From: an uncultured bacterium
Lineage (GTDB): Bacteria; Bdellovibrionota_C; UBA2361; SZUA-149; CALKYB01
Length of the DNA stretch: 8,502 nt
Direction of reading: 5' to 3'
NCBI GenBank assembly: GCA_938003565.1
Contig: CALKYB010000134.1
Span: forward strand, 1-8,502
In this document: piece after piece, positions 1 through 6,530 of the stretch
Layout of the letters: the number at the start of each line of letters is the position of its first letter
Position numbering within the stretch: the stretch's first letter is position 1
The notes under the pieces: generated by a model
Seen by the model: only the letters and a program-made list of their open reading frames with translations
Databases searched by the model: none
What the model was told of the DNA's origin: nothing
Translations under genes and position numbers: made by a program

Positions 1-920
1 GTTGGGCCAAAACGGTGGGCTCCTCTTTCTTCGACTTTGCCTGTTTAGAATCAGTTTTTTTTAATTCAGATTTTTTTGAAGACTGTTTAGGATCTGGAAG
101 AAGTTTCTTTGCACCAGCTCCCTTAAGTCTAGATTTCGCCTTTGGCATAGCTTCTTGGAGGTTTTTAACTCGATCAGCAGCAGGCGGGTGGGTGGAGAAA
201 AATGCCGTTTTACCTCCAAACGACGGGTCACTCTCTGCCCTACGCCAAAAATCTAGGGCACGATTAGGGTTGAATTGGGCCTCGGACATAATCATTAAGC
301 CAATATGATCCGCTTCGTGCTCTAGTTGCCGTGAATAAGGGTTAACCAAAACCCCTTTAGCGAGCTGCTCAGTCATTGCCGCAGCCATATTACCTAGGTT
401 GGCACCAGTTTGACCTCCGTCCACGCCTTGACTGACAGCAACAGCTGCTGCAATGGCCCCAAGCCGTATCAGAATGTTCTTTGCTTCTTCATTCGGGTCA
501 GGATCGGTATGGCGAGCAAGAACATGGGCTAATTCGTGTCCGAGGATTGTAGCTAGTTCATCATCATTTTTGATCCAGTCTAGCATTCCCGACCAGACAA
601 ACACGTGATTGCCTCTAGTTGCAGCAGCATTCTTAACTTTCGGAGCTTTGAAGAGATAAACATGCCAAGGTTGTTGATCAGCTCCAGCAGCAGCCGTGAG
701 CTTTTCAACAATCTTTTGAACGGTGGTAAGTCTTGGATCGTCGTAGTCCAGGGGCCACTTTTTACTCATTTCTTGTAAGACCTTATGGCCGTACTGTTCT
801 TCAGCATTTGTAACGGGCTTTGTCTTGGGGATAACTCCGACTGGAACCGGTGGACGAGTAGCGCCACATGCAGATAGAAAGAAGAGGAGAAAAGCGATTA
901 GGATTAGTTTTATTCTCATA
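1..920 (-). CDS. M48-family zinc metalloprotease lipoprotein, partial, apparent frameshift in signal peptide
   Basis: The main frame codes for an envelope protease of the M48 (Ste24/LoiP/BepA-like) type. Numbering from the ATG at 920 after correcting one base, it shows the zinc motif HELAH at residues 128-132 (near 536), the third-ligand motif EHEAD at 200-204, and STHPPAADR at 242-250, all typical of the family. A Lys/Ser-rich low-complexity tail follows from about residue 260 and the frame leaves the window without a stop. The ATG at 918-920 has a good Shine-Dalgarno and begins MRIKLIL, but it is one base out of frame with IAFLLFFLSAC, a hydrophobic stretch ending in a lipobox. Uncorrected, the ATG frame stops after about 39 codons, and the protease frame has a stop at 905-907 with no ATG, GTG or TTG before the ATG at 769, which would lose the signal. 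I infer a single extra base around 899-903, from sequencing or from real inactivation. The family call is firm; whether the gene is intact is open. Confidence 0.85.
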
Positions 921-925
921 ATTAC

Positions 926-930
926 CCCTA
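926..930 (-). promoter_or_regulatory. Shine-Dalgarno of the M48 lipoprotein gene
   Basis: On the minus strand this reads AGGGG, five bases before the ATG at 920. It marks that ATG as the original start, although the ATG is now out of frame with the lipobox and protease domain. This is the main argument for a one-base frameshift rather than a downstream start. Confidence 0.6.
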
Positions 931-1006
931 TGACGATAATTTAGTTTTTGATTCTTTACTTGTCTGAGCTATAATAACCCGCTTCAGAAAGTAAGGAGTC
1001 TGAGTT

Positions 1007-1020
1007 TGGTATGCATACCA
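1007..1020. repeat. 14-bp perfect palindrome, possible operator between divergent genes
   Basis: TGGTATGCATACCA is a perfect 14-bp dyad with no spacer. It lies 87 bases before the M48 ATG and 77 bases before the methyltransferase ATG. A palindrome of this size between divergent genes fits a dimeric regulator site, but I cannot assign a regulator and no partner copy was noticed elsewhere in the window. Confidence 0.35.
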
Positions 1021-1028
1021 TACCTACC

Positions 1029-1043
1029 TGAATTCAAAATTCA
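1029..1043. promoter_or_regulatory. TGAAT-n5-ATTCA dyad, ARG-box-like half-sites
   Basis: TGAAT (1029-1033) and ATTCA (1039-1043) are exact copies of the two arginine-repressor half-sites, but they are separated by five bases instead of the usual four. It sits 54 bases before the methyltransferase start and just upstream of its weak candidate promoter. In AT-rich DNA this could be chance, and ArgR sites are normally strict about spacing. Confidence 0.25.
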
Positions 1044-1048
1044 TAGCT

Positions 1049-1077
1049 TTGAAAAAACTCTAATTTCACAATATTTA
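1049..1077 (+). promoter_or_regulatory. weak candidate promoter for the methyltransferase gene
   Basis: TTGAAA (1049-1054) and TATTTA (1072-1077) are separated by 17 bases, and transcription would start near 1084, about 14 bases before the ATG. The -10 element matches consensus at only three positions and no Shine-Dalgarno follows, so the call is tentative. Confidence 0.25.
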
Positions 1078-1097
1078 GGTCTAGAATTCAATTTTAT

Positions 1098-1970
1098 ATG
1101 TCTCAAAATACCCTAGAAGAAAGCCAAAAAGATAAAGAACGTCCCGTGAGTGGGGGCATCCATGAGTTCGCGCTTAAGTTGTTCTCTAGATCGGTGTTGA
1201 AACAGGCTAAACTGGAACAGGTCTCGCGATTTTTGGGTTCTAGTGAGGGGTTCCGTTGTTTGGATCTAGGTTCGGATAATGGAGTGATAAGCTACTATCT
1301 TCGTAAAGAAGGGGGAGATTGGGCGAGTGGGGATCTAACAGATGAGGTAGTTAGTTCTATTCGGTCCCTGGTTCAAACTGATGTTAGTAAGGTCAGTGGA
1401 AGTCGAATGCCTTACCAGGACAGGGAGTTTGATAAAGTTGTTGTCGTGGATATGTTAGAGCATGTGGAGGACGAAGCTAGGTTTGTTAGTGAGTTGGCGC
1501 GGATAACTAAGCCTGGTGGTATAGTTGTAGTTAATACACCGAATCTCAAGAAGTATTCATTGCTAAGAGGTTTCCGACATTTAATTGGTCAGACTGATGA
1601 GGCTCACGGCCATTTAAGGGCTGGTTACGGGGAGTCTCGTTTGCAAGAGTTATTCTCTGAACATTTTGAGTATAAAAAAGGGGACACCTATTCGAGGTTT
1701 TTTTCAGAATCCATTGATACTGCAATTGTTTTCTCATACGGATTGTTAAAAAGGTTTAAGCAAAAAAAGGAAAGTTCTAGATTAAACACTGATGGTGAAC
1801 CAGAGGTGTCCAAGGGCTTGGTCGTGACAGAGCGAGGGTTAAGAACTTTTCAGAAGCAATTTAGGATTTATTCCTATATTTACCCGTTGGTTTGGGTGGT
1901 CTCTAGGTTCGATAGACTGATTCCTTTCTTGTCTGGGTATATGAGAATCGCCAGATTTAAAAAAAGGTAA
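1098..1970 (+). CDS. class I SAM-dependent methyltransferase (Methyltransf_11/UbiE-like), substrate unknown
   Basis: A 290-residue soluble enzyme that should transfer a methyl group from S-adenosylmethionine. The Rossmann motifs are in order: motif I LDLGSDNGVIS at 55-65 (the glycine-rich SAM loop), an acidic residue after strand 2 in SGDL at 77-80, FDKVVVVDMLEHVED at 111-125, and ITKPGGIVVVNTPN at 136-149. The segment from about 150 to 210 is probably the substrate cap, with conserved-looking HGHLRAGY at 170-177. The C-terminal 40 residues are aromatic, hydrophobic and basic (about 257-290) and may touch a membrane or a lipid-linked substrate; that is inference. The ATG at 1098 has no clear Shine-Dalgarno. 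An in-frame GTG at 1146 is the next candidate, but the charged N-terminus before it is plausible. The gene ends in three consecutive TAA codons (1968-1976). It is transcribed towards argC but separated from it by the arg control region, so a role in arginine synthesis is not implied. Confidence 0.85.
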   Translation: MSQNTLEESQKDKERPVSGGIHEFALKLFSRSVLKQAKLEQVSRFLGSSEGFRCLDLGSDNGVISYYLRKEGGDWASGDLTDEVVSSIRSLVQTDVSKVSGSRMPYQDREFDKVVVVDMLEHVEDEARFVSELARITKPGGIVVVNTPNLKKYSLLRGFRHLIGQTDEAHGHLRAGYGESRLQELFSEHFEYKKGDTYSRFFSESIDTAIVFSYGLLKRFKQKKESSRLNTDGEPEVSKGLVVTERGLRTFQKQFRIYSYIYPLVWVVSRFDRLIPFLSGYMRIARFKKR

Positions 1971-2011
1971 TAATAACAAGATCTTGCTGTTTGCTTAGCT
2001 ACTGGCACGTT

Positions 2012-2044
2012 ATTTTTATGCAAAAACTTGCATAAAAATTCACA
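2012..2044. promoter_or_regulatory. ArgR operator (ARG-box region) upstream of argC
   Basis: TGCATAAAAATTCA at 2029-2042 matches the ARG-box core TGAATwwwwATTCA at 13 of 14 positions, and over the full 18-bp consensus (2027-2044) at 16. It overlaps a larger perfect dyad: ATTTTTATGCAA (2012-2023), a four-base spacer, then TTGCATAAAAAT (2028-2039). The central 18 bp of that dyad (2017-2034) also looks like an ARG box, and a weaker 10-of-14 match lies at 2009-2022, so two boxes about 20 bp apart are possible, as in known hexameric ArgR operators. The position before the first arg gene, with argR closing the same cluster, supports arginine-dependent repression and autoregulation. The motif is seen directly; binding by this ArgR is inference. 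Confidence 0.75.
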
Positions 2045-2056
2045 CACTGATATCTT
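2028..2056 (+). promoter_or_regulatory. candidate argC operon promoter overlapping the operator
   Basis: TTGCAT (2028-2033) and TATCTT (2051-2056) are spaced by exactly 17 bases. Transcription would start around 2062-2064, only a few bases before the argC ATG at 2066, so the message would be nearly leaderless; this fits the lack of any Shine-Dalgarno before argC. ArgR bound to the ARG box would cover the -35 element. An alternative is TTGCTT (1991-1996) with TTTTAT (2014-2019), also 17 bases apart, whose -10 lies inside the dyad. Neither has strong consensus boxes. Confidence 0.4.
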
Positions 2057-2065
2057 CCTGGTACT

Positions 2066-3100
2066 ATGAAAATTAAAACCTCTATAATTGGAGCTTCTGG
2101 CTATACCGGAAGTGAGTTACTTCGCTTGTTGTCGCAGCACCCTCATTTTGAGGTTGGGGCTACCACGGCCCACTCATTAGTGGGTAAAAAAATTTCGGAG
2201 GTTTACCCCAATTTAGGAATTTATGGGAATAAAGCTTTTACTTCTTTTGATGAGAGTAAAGATTCGATCTCAGGGAGTGAATTGGTTTTTTCTGCTCTGC
2301 CACATGGGGCTTCAATGTCGGTGTTACCTGATCTTGAAAATAAACTAATCATCGATTTAGGTTCCGACTTTAGACTGCAAGATAGTTCTTTGTATCCGAA
2401 GTGGTATGGTCGAGATCATATTATACCAGAGGTTCTTAAAGATTGGACCTATGGGATGGCAGAGCTTTTTCCTGAGCAAATAAAAAAAGCTACAAGAATA
2501 GCGAACCCAGGCTGTTATCCCACAGCATCGAGTCTACCCTTAGCCCCTTTGCTAAAGGAGGGCTTACTTGAGGATGGGCCAATTCAAATTGACGCCATTA
2601 GTGGAGTCTCAGGCGCCGGTCGAATCCCAGGTGAGAAAGTCCATTTTTCACATGTAGATGAGAATCTTAGTGCTTACAAGGTTTGTACTCATCAGCACAC
2701 CCCTGAGATTGAAATGGCGCTAAGTAAGTTTTCTGCTAAGAATGTAGCGGTAAGCTTCACAGCTCATTTAGCGCCAATGGTAAGAGGGATTCACGCAACT
2801 TCCTCTGCTCAAGTTTCTTCTGGTGTTGATGAAAAAAAATTAAAAGATGCATTGTTAGCATTTTATAGAAATAAAGACTTCGTTTTTGTGGTGGATGATC
2901 AGCCACAGACAAAAGCTGTGATGGGATCTAATGCAATACAAATGTCCCTAAAGCTTGACACCCGCCTTGGTCGTGTAATTGTTACTTCGAGTATTGATAA
3001 TTTAGTTAAAGGTGCAGCAGGGCAAGCTATTCAAAATGCCAATTTAGCCTTAGGGCTTAGCGAATTCCTAGGTTTGTCTGGCGTAGGCCTTTATCCTTAG
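2066..3100 (+). CDS. argC: N-acetyl-gamma-glutamyl-phosphate reductase
   Basis: Catalyses the NADPH-dependent reduction of N-acetylglutamyl phosphate to N-acetylglutamate semialdehyde, the third step of arginine synthesis, in the cytoplasm. At 344 residues it has the normal size for a stand-alone ArgC. The dinucleotide-binding loop GASGYTGSELLRLL is at 9-22, SALPHGAS at 76-83, the catalytic cysteine motif ANPGCYPTA at 146-154 with Cys150, SGVSGAGR at 179-186, and THQHTPEIE at 208-216 with His211 as the likely acid-base residue. The ATG at 2066 gives an N-terminus that runs straight into the Rossmann strand, so the start is secure although no Shine-Dalgarno is visible. It is the first gene of the cluster, directly behind the ARG-box operator. 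The 31 bases to argJ are T-rich without a clear terminator hairpin, so read-through into argJ is expected. Confidence 0.97.
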   Translation: MKIKTSIIGASGYTGSELLRLLSQHPHFEVGATTAHSLVGKKISEVYPNLGIYGNKAFTSFDESKDSISGSELVFSALPHGASMSVLPDLENKLIIDLGSDFRLQDSSLYPKWYGRDHIIPEVLKDWTYGMAELFPEQIKKATRIANPGCYPTASSLPLAPLLKEGLLEDGPIQIDAISGVSGAGRIPGEKVHFSHVDENLSAYKVCTHQHTPEIEMALSKFSAKNVAVSFTAHLAPMVRGIHATSSAQVSSGVDEKKLKDALLAFYRNKDFVFVVDDQPQTKAVMGSNAIQMSLKLDTRLGRVIVTSSIDNLVKGAAGQAIQNANLALGLSEFLGLSGVGLYP

Positions 3101-3131
3101 GGTGTTTAATTTTTTTATTTTGGTGTGAGAA

Positions 3132-4331
3132 ATGACTAATTCAACCGGAGTGTGTTTTCCTAAAGGCTTTAAGGCGAAGGGTGTGTCTGCTGGAATTAAG
3201 CCGTCAGGTAAAAAGGATGTTTCGGTCTTGTTCTCCGACGTTCCTTCGGTAGCTGCAGGAGTATTTACTCGAAATATAGCCAAAGCTTCTCCGGTTTTAG
3301 TTAGTGAGGAGCACTTAGCTATGTCGCCCTCAGCTCAGGCAATTGTTTTCTCATCCGGAAATGCTAATGCAGCCAATGGTCCGGCTGGAGATGTGGTTTC
3401 CTTGGCCATGTGTAAAGAGGCTGCGCAACTGCTCAAGCTAGAACTATCAGAAGTTCTAATTGCTCAAACTGGATTGATAGGTATTCCTCTAGATCAGAAG
3501 AGTGCTTGTTCTGGTGTTAGAGAGGCAATAGAGGGTTTGAGCTACGAATCGGGTGACTCTGCAGCTGAGGCTATGATGACCACCGACTCTTTTCCTAAAA
3601 CTGCCCAAGCTAATTTCGAAGTTAAGGGGGCAGAAGTAAGAGTAGGTGGTATGGCGAAGGGTGCAGCGATGTTGGCTCCTTCTATGGCGACCATGCTTGG
3701 TGTTGTCACAACTGATGCAAAAATTTCTGCTACTTTGGCAAAGAAAGTTTTGCAAACGGCTATGGAGGACTCGTTTCACGTGATGGTGGTGGATGATTGT
3801 ATGTCTACCAATGACACAGTGTTCTTACTAGCAAATGGAATGAGCGATGCTTCTGAGATACTCGACGGAAGTGAGGAGCTAGATGCTTTTCAGGATGCTG
3901 TTAACAAAGTTTGCCAAAGTTTGGCTCAGCAAATGGCTCAAGATGGAGAGGGCTCGAGTAAGTTTTTGACTGTGAAGGTCAGTGGCGCTTCATCGAAGGA
4001 AGATGCTAGAGCAGCGGCTCGAAAGGTGGCTGCCTCTCTTCTTGTAAAGTGTTCTTTGGCTGGGGAGGTTCAGTACTGGGGTAGAGTAATTGCTGAGCTC
4101 GGAGCGTCCGGAGCGGTGTTTGATCCCAGGGAAGTTGATATTTTTTATGGTGACTTTCAGGTTACCCATAAAGGTATTGCATTTTCTCATGATGAGGTGG
4201 GGGTTTCTAATTATATGAAGAACAAGGAGCTGGAAATTTCTGCAGATCTGAAAGCTGGAGTTTGCTCAGCTGAAGCTTATGGGTGTGATATGACCCTGGG
4301 GTATCTAGAAGAGAATATGGGTAAATCATAG
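3132..4331 (+). CDS. argJ: glutamate N-acetyltransferase / ornithine acetyltransferase
   Basis: ArgJ transfers the acetyl group from N-acetylornithine to glutamate, releasing ornithine and regenerating the first intermediate; bifunctional members also use acetyl-CoA. It is made as a precursor that cleaves itself into two chains. The site is the MLAPSMATMLG segment at 180-190, with cleavage expected between Ala186 and Thr187; Thr187 becomes the N-terminal nucleophile of the beta chain. Other family marks are AQTGLIG at 111-117 (oxyanion Thr-Gly), MAKGAAM at 174-180, STNDT at 225-229 and DGEGSSKF at 271-278. The length of 399 is normal. The C-terminus GYLEENMGKS is unusual: family members mostly end in an Asn followed five residues later by a terminal Thr that lines the active site, whereas here Asn395 is followed by MGKS. 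Only a weak GGTG ribosome site (3122-3125) precedes the ATG. Whether this enzyme is mono- or bifunctional cannot be told from the sequence. Confidence 0.96.
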   Translation: MTNSTGVCFPKGFKAKGVSAGIKPSGKKDVSVLFSDVPSVAAGVFTRNIAKASPVLVSEEHLAMSPSAQAIVFSSGNANAANGPAGDVVSLAMCKEAAQLLKLELSEVLIAQTGLIGIPLDQKSACSGVREAIEGLSYESGDSAAEAMMTTDSFPKTAQANFEVKGAEVRVGGMAKGAAMLAPSMATMLGVVTTDAKISATLAKKVLQTAMEDSFHVMVVDDCMSTNDTVFLLANGMSDASEILDGSEELDAFQDAVNKVCQSLAQQMAQDGEGSSKFLTVKVSGASSKEDARAAARKVAASLLVKCSLAGEVQYWGRVIAELGASGAVFDPREVDIFYGDFQVTHKGIAFSHDEVGVSNYMKNKELEISADLKAGVCSAEAYGCDMTLGYLEENMGKS

Positions 4332-4352
4332 TCAAGGTGTAGGTGTATTGTA

Positions 4353-5246
4353 ATGATGAGCGTAGATAAGAGAAATAGAGTAACTGCTGATACCCAGGCT
4401 AAGGCCAGTGTTCTGATTGAGGCCTTGCCTTTTTTGAAGAACTTTGGAGGAAAGCGAGTTGTAATTAAGGTTGGCGGAGAGCTTTTAGATAATGAATCTG
4501 CTTCCGCTAGTTTTGCTCAAGATTTGATACTTTTGAAATCTGTTGGAATCCAAGTTGTGCTTTGTCATGGTGGCGGTCCTCAAATTTCTAGAGCCATGAA
4601 GAAGCTTGGAAAAGAGCCTAAGTTTTTAAATGGTTTGAGAGTTACAGATCAAGAAACCATGCAAATTATGTCTATGGTGTTGTTAGGTGACTTGAATCAA
4701 AAACTGGTTTCTCTTCTCAATGTTCATGGACCTAAAGCTGTTGGTGTTAGCGGTGCCGATGGTCAGCTTTTTACTGTAGAGCAAGAGAATCCTGACTTGG
4801 GTTTTGTTGGGAAGATTTCCAAAGTTAATACAGATATTATTACAAAGACCTTAGATAATGGCTATATGCCAGTGGTAGGTTCGGTTGGCGTGGATGCTCA
4901 AGGTCAAGCTTATAATATCAATGTTGATTTAGCTGCAGGACGGCTTGCCTCGGCCCTAAAGGCCGAAAAGCTTATTGTTCTGAGCAATGTCCAAGGGCTT
5001 TATGAAACTTTTGGAGATGAGAATAGCTTAATTCCTGAGATTAAAGCTAAAGGCCTTAGAAAAATGAAAGCGTCGGGTTCTCTAACTGAGGGAATGATCC
5101 CCAAGGTTGATGGAATTTTGGAAGCTTTGGATGGTGGGGTTAAACGAGCTCACATATTGGATGGTCGAGTGAATCATGCGGTGCTGCTTGAGATTTTTAC
5201 GCCTGAAGGAATAGGTACAATGATTTTTAGAGATCAAGGGGTTTAG
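4353..5246 (+). CDS. argB: acetylglutamate kinase, probably arginine-inhibited type
   Basis: Phosphorylates N-acetylglutamate with ATP, the usual control step of the acetyl-recycling pathway. The amino-acid-kinase fold is complete: VVIKVGGE at 36-43 (Lys39 in the ATP-phosphate site), CHGGGPQ at 71-77, NGLRVTD at 93-99 (Arg96 for the substrate), YNINVD at 187-192 (Asn190, Asp192) and EGMIPK at 246-251 (Lys251). Residues 14-33 form the extra N-terminal helix, and the end HAVLLEIFTPEGIGTM at 275-290 is the signature of hexameric, arginine-sensitive kinases, so feedback inhibition is likely (family knowledge plus inference). Two small departures: KVGGE where most have KYGGNA, and LSNVQGLY where most have LTDVxGLY. 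AGGTG at 4341-4345 lies seven bases before the first of two adjacent ATGs (4353, 4356), which supports the first. The gene follows argJ by 21 bases and its 3' end carries the argD ribosome site. Confidence 0.96.
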   Translation: MMSVDKRNRVTADTQAKASVLIEALPFLKNFGGKRVVIKVGGELLDNESASASFAQDLILLKSVGIQVVLCHGGGPQISRAMKKLGKEPKFLNGLRVTDQETMQIMSMVLLGDLNQKLVSLLNVHGPKAVGVSGADGQLFTVEQENPDLGFVGKISKVNTDIITKTLDNGYMPVVGSVGVDAQGQAYNINVDLAAGRLASALKAEKLIVLSNVQGLYETFGDENSLIPEIKAKGLRKMKASGSLTEGMIPKVDGILEALDGGVKRAHILDGRVNHAVLLEIFTPEGIGTMIFRDQGV

Positions 5247-5247
5247 T

Positions 5248-6429
5248 ATGGGATACTTTGAAGCTCCGCTAATTGGCACTTATGCTCCTGCTAAGATTAA
5301 TTTTATAAAGGGCTCTGGTTGTCAACTAATTGACGATGAAGGTAGAGAGTACTTAGATTGCCTTGCTGGTATCGCTGTTGTTTCAGCAGGACACTGTAAC
5401 CCTGCCATTGATGATCGAGTTATTGATCAGATAAAATCATTGTCGCATCTAAGCAATTTGTTTTGGACTGAGCCCATGGCTCTTCTGGCGAAAAAACTCC
5501 ATGAAATAACGGGATTTGGGAAAGTGTTTTTTGCCAACTCGGGAGCCGAGGCCAATGAGTGTGCGGTTAAGTTGGTAAGAAAGTGGGCTTTCAAAGAATT
5601 TGGGGCCGAGGCCAATAAGTATCGAATGTTGTGCGCCCAGGAATCGTTTCATGGTCGAACCCTTGGAACCCTGCAAGCAACTGGTCAGCCAGGTAAGTGG
5701 GAAGGGTTTTCTCCTCTAGGGGATGCTAACATCCATTTGCCTTTCAATGATTTAGCCGCATTTGAAGCTGCGATAGACGACAGTGTCGCTGCTGTCTGGG
5801 TTGAACCGATTCAGGGGGAGGGGGGGATTGTACCTGCTGAGTTAGAATTTTTAGCCGGCTTACGCGCACTTTGTGATAAGCATAATATATTACTTGTTTT
5901 TGATGAGGTGCAAAGTGGAATTGCAAGAACTGGCTCCTGGTGGGCTTTCCAAGGATATGGTGTTGAGCCGGATATTTTTACTTCGGCTAAGGCTTTAGGT
6001 AATGGCTTGCCCATTGGTGCCTGTATCGCAAAAGACGAGATAGCTAGCTGTTTCGCTCCGGGTGATCATGCCACTACCTTCGGTGGCGGGCCTGTGCCAA
6101 GTACTGCTGCGCTGGCCACCATAGAGTATTTCCAGGAGGTTGGCATTTTAGATCAAGTTCACGCGAGAGGGGCTTTATTTCGAGAAGAACTCTTGAAAAT
6201 ACAGGGAGTGAGTAGCGTAAGAGGAAAAGGTTTGATGCTGGGAGCGATACTTGAGCAGGAAAATGCTAAAGATGTTGCTTCTACTGCTTTGGCAAAAGGT
6301 TTGATAGTGAATGCTGTGCGCCCAGGGGTAATTCGTTTAACTCCTCCTCTGGTGATTACTGAGTCAGAGATTAGGCAAGCTTGTAGTATTTTATCAGAGT
6401 CAATTATGGAGAAGCGTTCACGTGGCTAA
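5248..6429 (+). CDS. argD: acetylornithine aminotransferase
   Basis: A class III PLP-dependent aminotransferase that converts N-acetylglutamate semialdehyde and glutamate to N-acetylornithine and 2-oxoglutarate. The 393 residues match the family length. Visible marks are NSGAEANE at 97-104 (phosphate cup of PLP), SFHGRT at 133-138, EPIQGEGG at 186-193, FDEVQSGIARTG at 218-229 with Asp219 contacting the pyridine nitrogen, SAKALGNGLPIG at 246-257 with Lys248 forming the Schiff base, and ATTFGGGP at 275-282. RLTPPLVIT at 363-371 gives the usual C-terminal substrate-side motif. The start is one base after the argB stop, with AAGGGG at 5236-5241 inside argB and six bases of spacing, so translation is probably coupled. 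ArgD enzymes often also serve lysine synthesis as succinyldiaminopimelate aminotransferases; the arg context makes the arginine role the main one. GAEAN occurs twice, at 99-103 and 119-123, from nearly identical DNA. Confidence 0.95.
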   Translation: MGYFEAPLIGTYAPAKINFIKGSGCQLIDDEGREYLDCLAGIAVVSAGHCNPAIDDRVIDQIKSLSHLSNLFWTEPMALLAKKLHEITGFGKVFFANSGAEANECAVKLVRKWAFKEFGAEANKYRMLCAQESFHGRTLGTLQATGQPGKWEGFSPLGDANIHLPFNDLAAFEAAIDDSVAAVWVEPIQGEGGIVPAELEFLAGLRALCDKHNILLVFDEVQSGIARTGSWWAFQGYGVEPDIFTSAKALGNGLPIGACIAKDEIASCFAPGDHATTFGGGPVPSTAALATIEYFQEVGILDQVHARGALFREELLKIQGVSSVRGKGLMLGAILEQENAKDVASTALAKGLIVNAVRPGVIRLTPPLVITESEIRQACSILSESIMEKRSRG

Positions 6430-6477
6430 GTATAAATATGATGTGAAACATCTCTAAAGCCGACAGCTTTGTTTGAA

Positions 6478-6506
6478 TTGTCAAAACCCAATCGGTTTTG
6501 TAGATT
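6478..6506 (+). promoter_or_regulatory. candidate internal promoter for argF-argR
   Basis: TTGTCA (6478-6483, five of six to consensus) and TAGATT (6501-6506, four of six) are spaced by exactly 17 bases. Transcription would start near 6513 and leave a leader of about 110 bases before argF. The 194-base gap here, unlike the tight joins before it, makes a second promoter plausible. I found no convincing ARG box in this gap. Confidence 0.5.
6482..6500. repeat. 19-bp inverted repeat filling the promoter spacer
   Basis: CAAAACC (6482-6488) and GGTTTTG (6494-6500) are perfect inverted arms around CAATC. The repeat overlaps the end of the candidate -35 and stops immediately before the -10, where a repressor or a MerR-type activator would bind. 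It does not resemble an ARG box. It could also be a weak argD 3' hairpin, but it is AT-rich and has no clean T-run after it. Confidence 0.45.
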
Positions 6507-6530
6507 TTGTGAACGCTTAGTTGTTTTCGC

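Noticed and set aside
15..308. A plus-strand open frame of 97 codons near the left edge.
   Set aside because: It lies antisense to the M48 protease coding sequence, over the Lys-rich tail and EHEAD region; its composition is what that antisense strand would give, and it has no ribosome site.
3101..3120. T-rich stretch between argC and argJ as an intrinsic terminator.
   Set aside because: No stable GC-rich hairpin precedes the T-run and the next gene follows in 31 bases in the same pathway, so read-through is expected.
6440..6452. GATGT-GAA-ACATC inverted repeat just after argD as a terminator or ARG box.
   Set aside because: Only five pairs with a three-base loop and no T-run, and the ARG-box positions do not match.
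6474..6487. TGAAT half-site before argF as an ARG box.
   Set aside because: The right half (AAAAC) does not match ATTCA, so only one half-site is present. A second look at 6571-6584 gave only about 9 of 14 matches.
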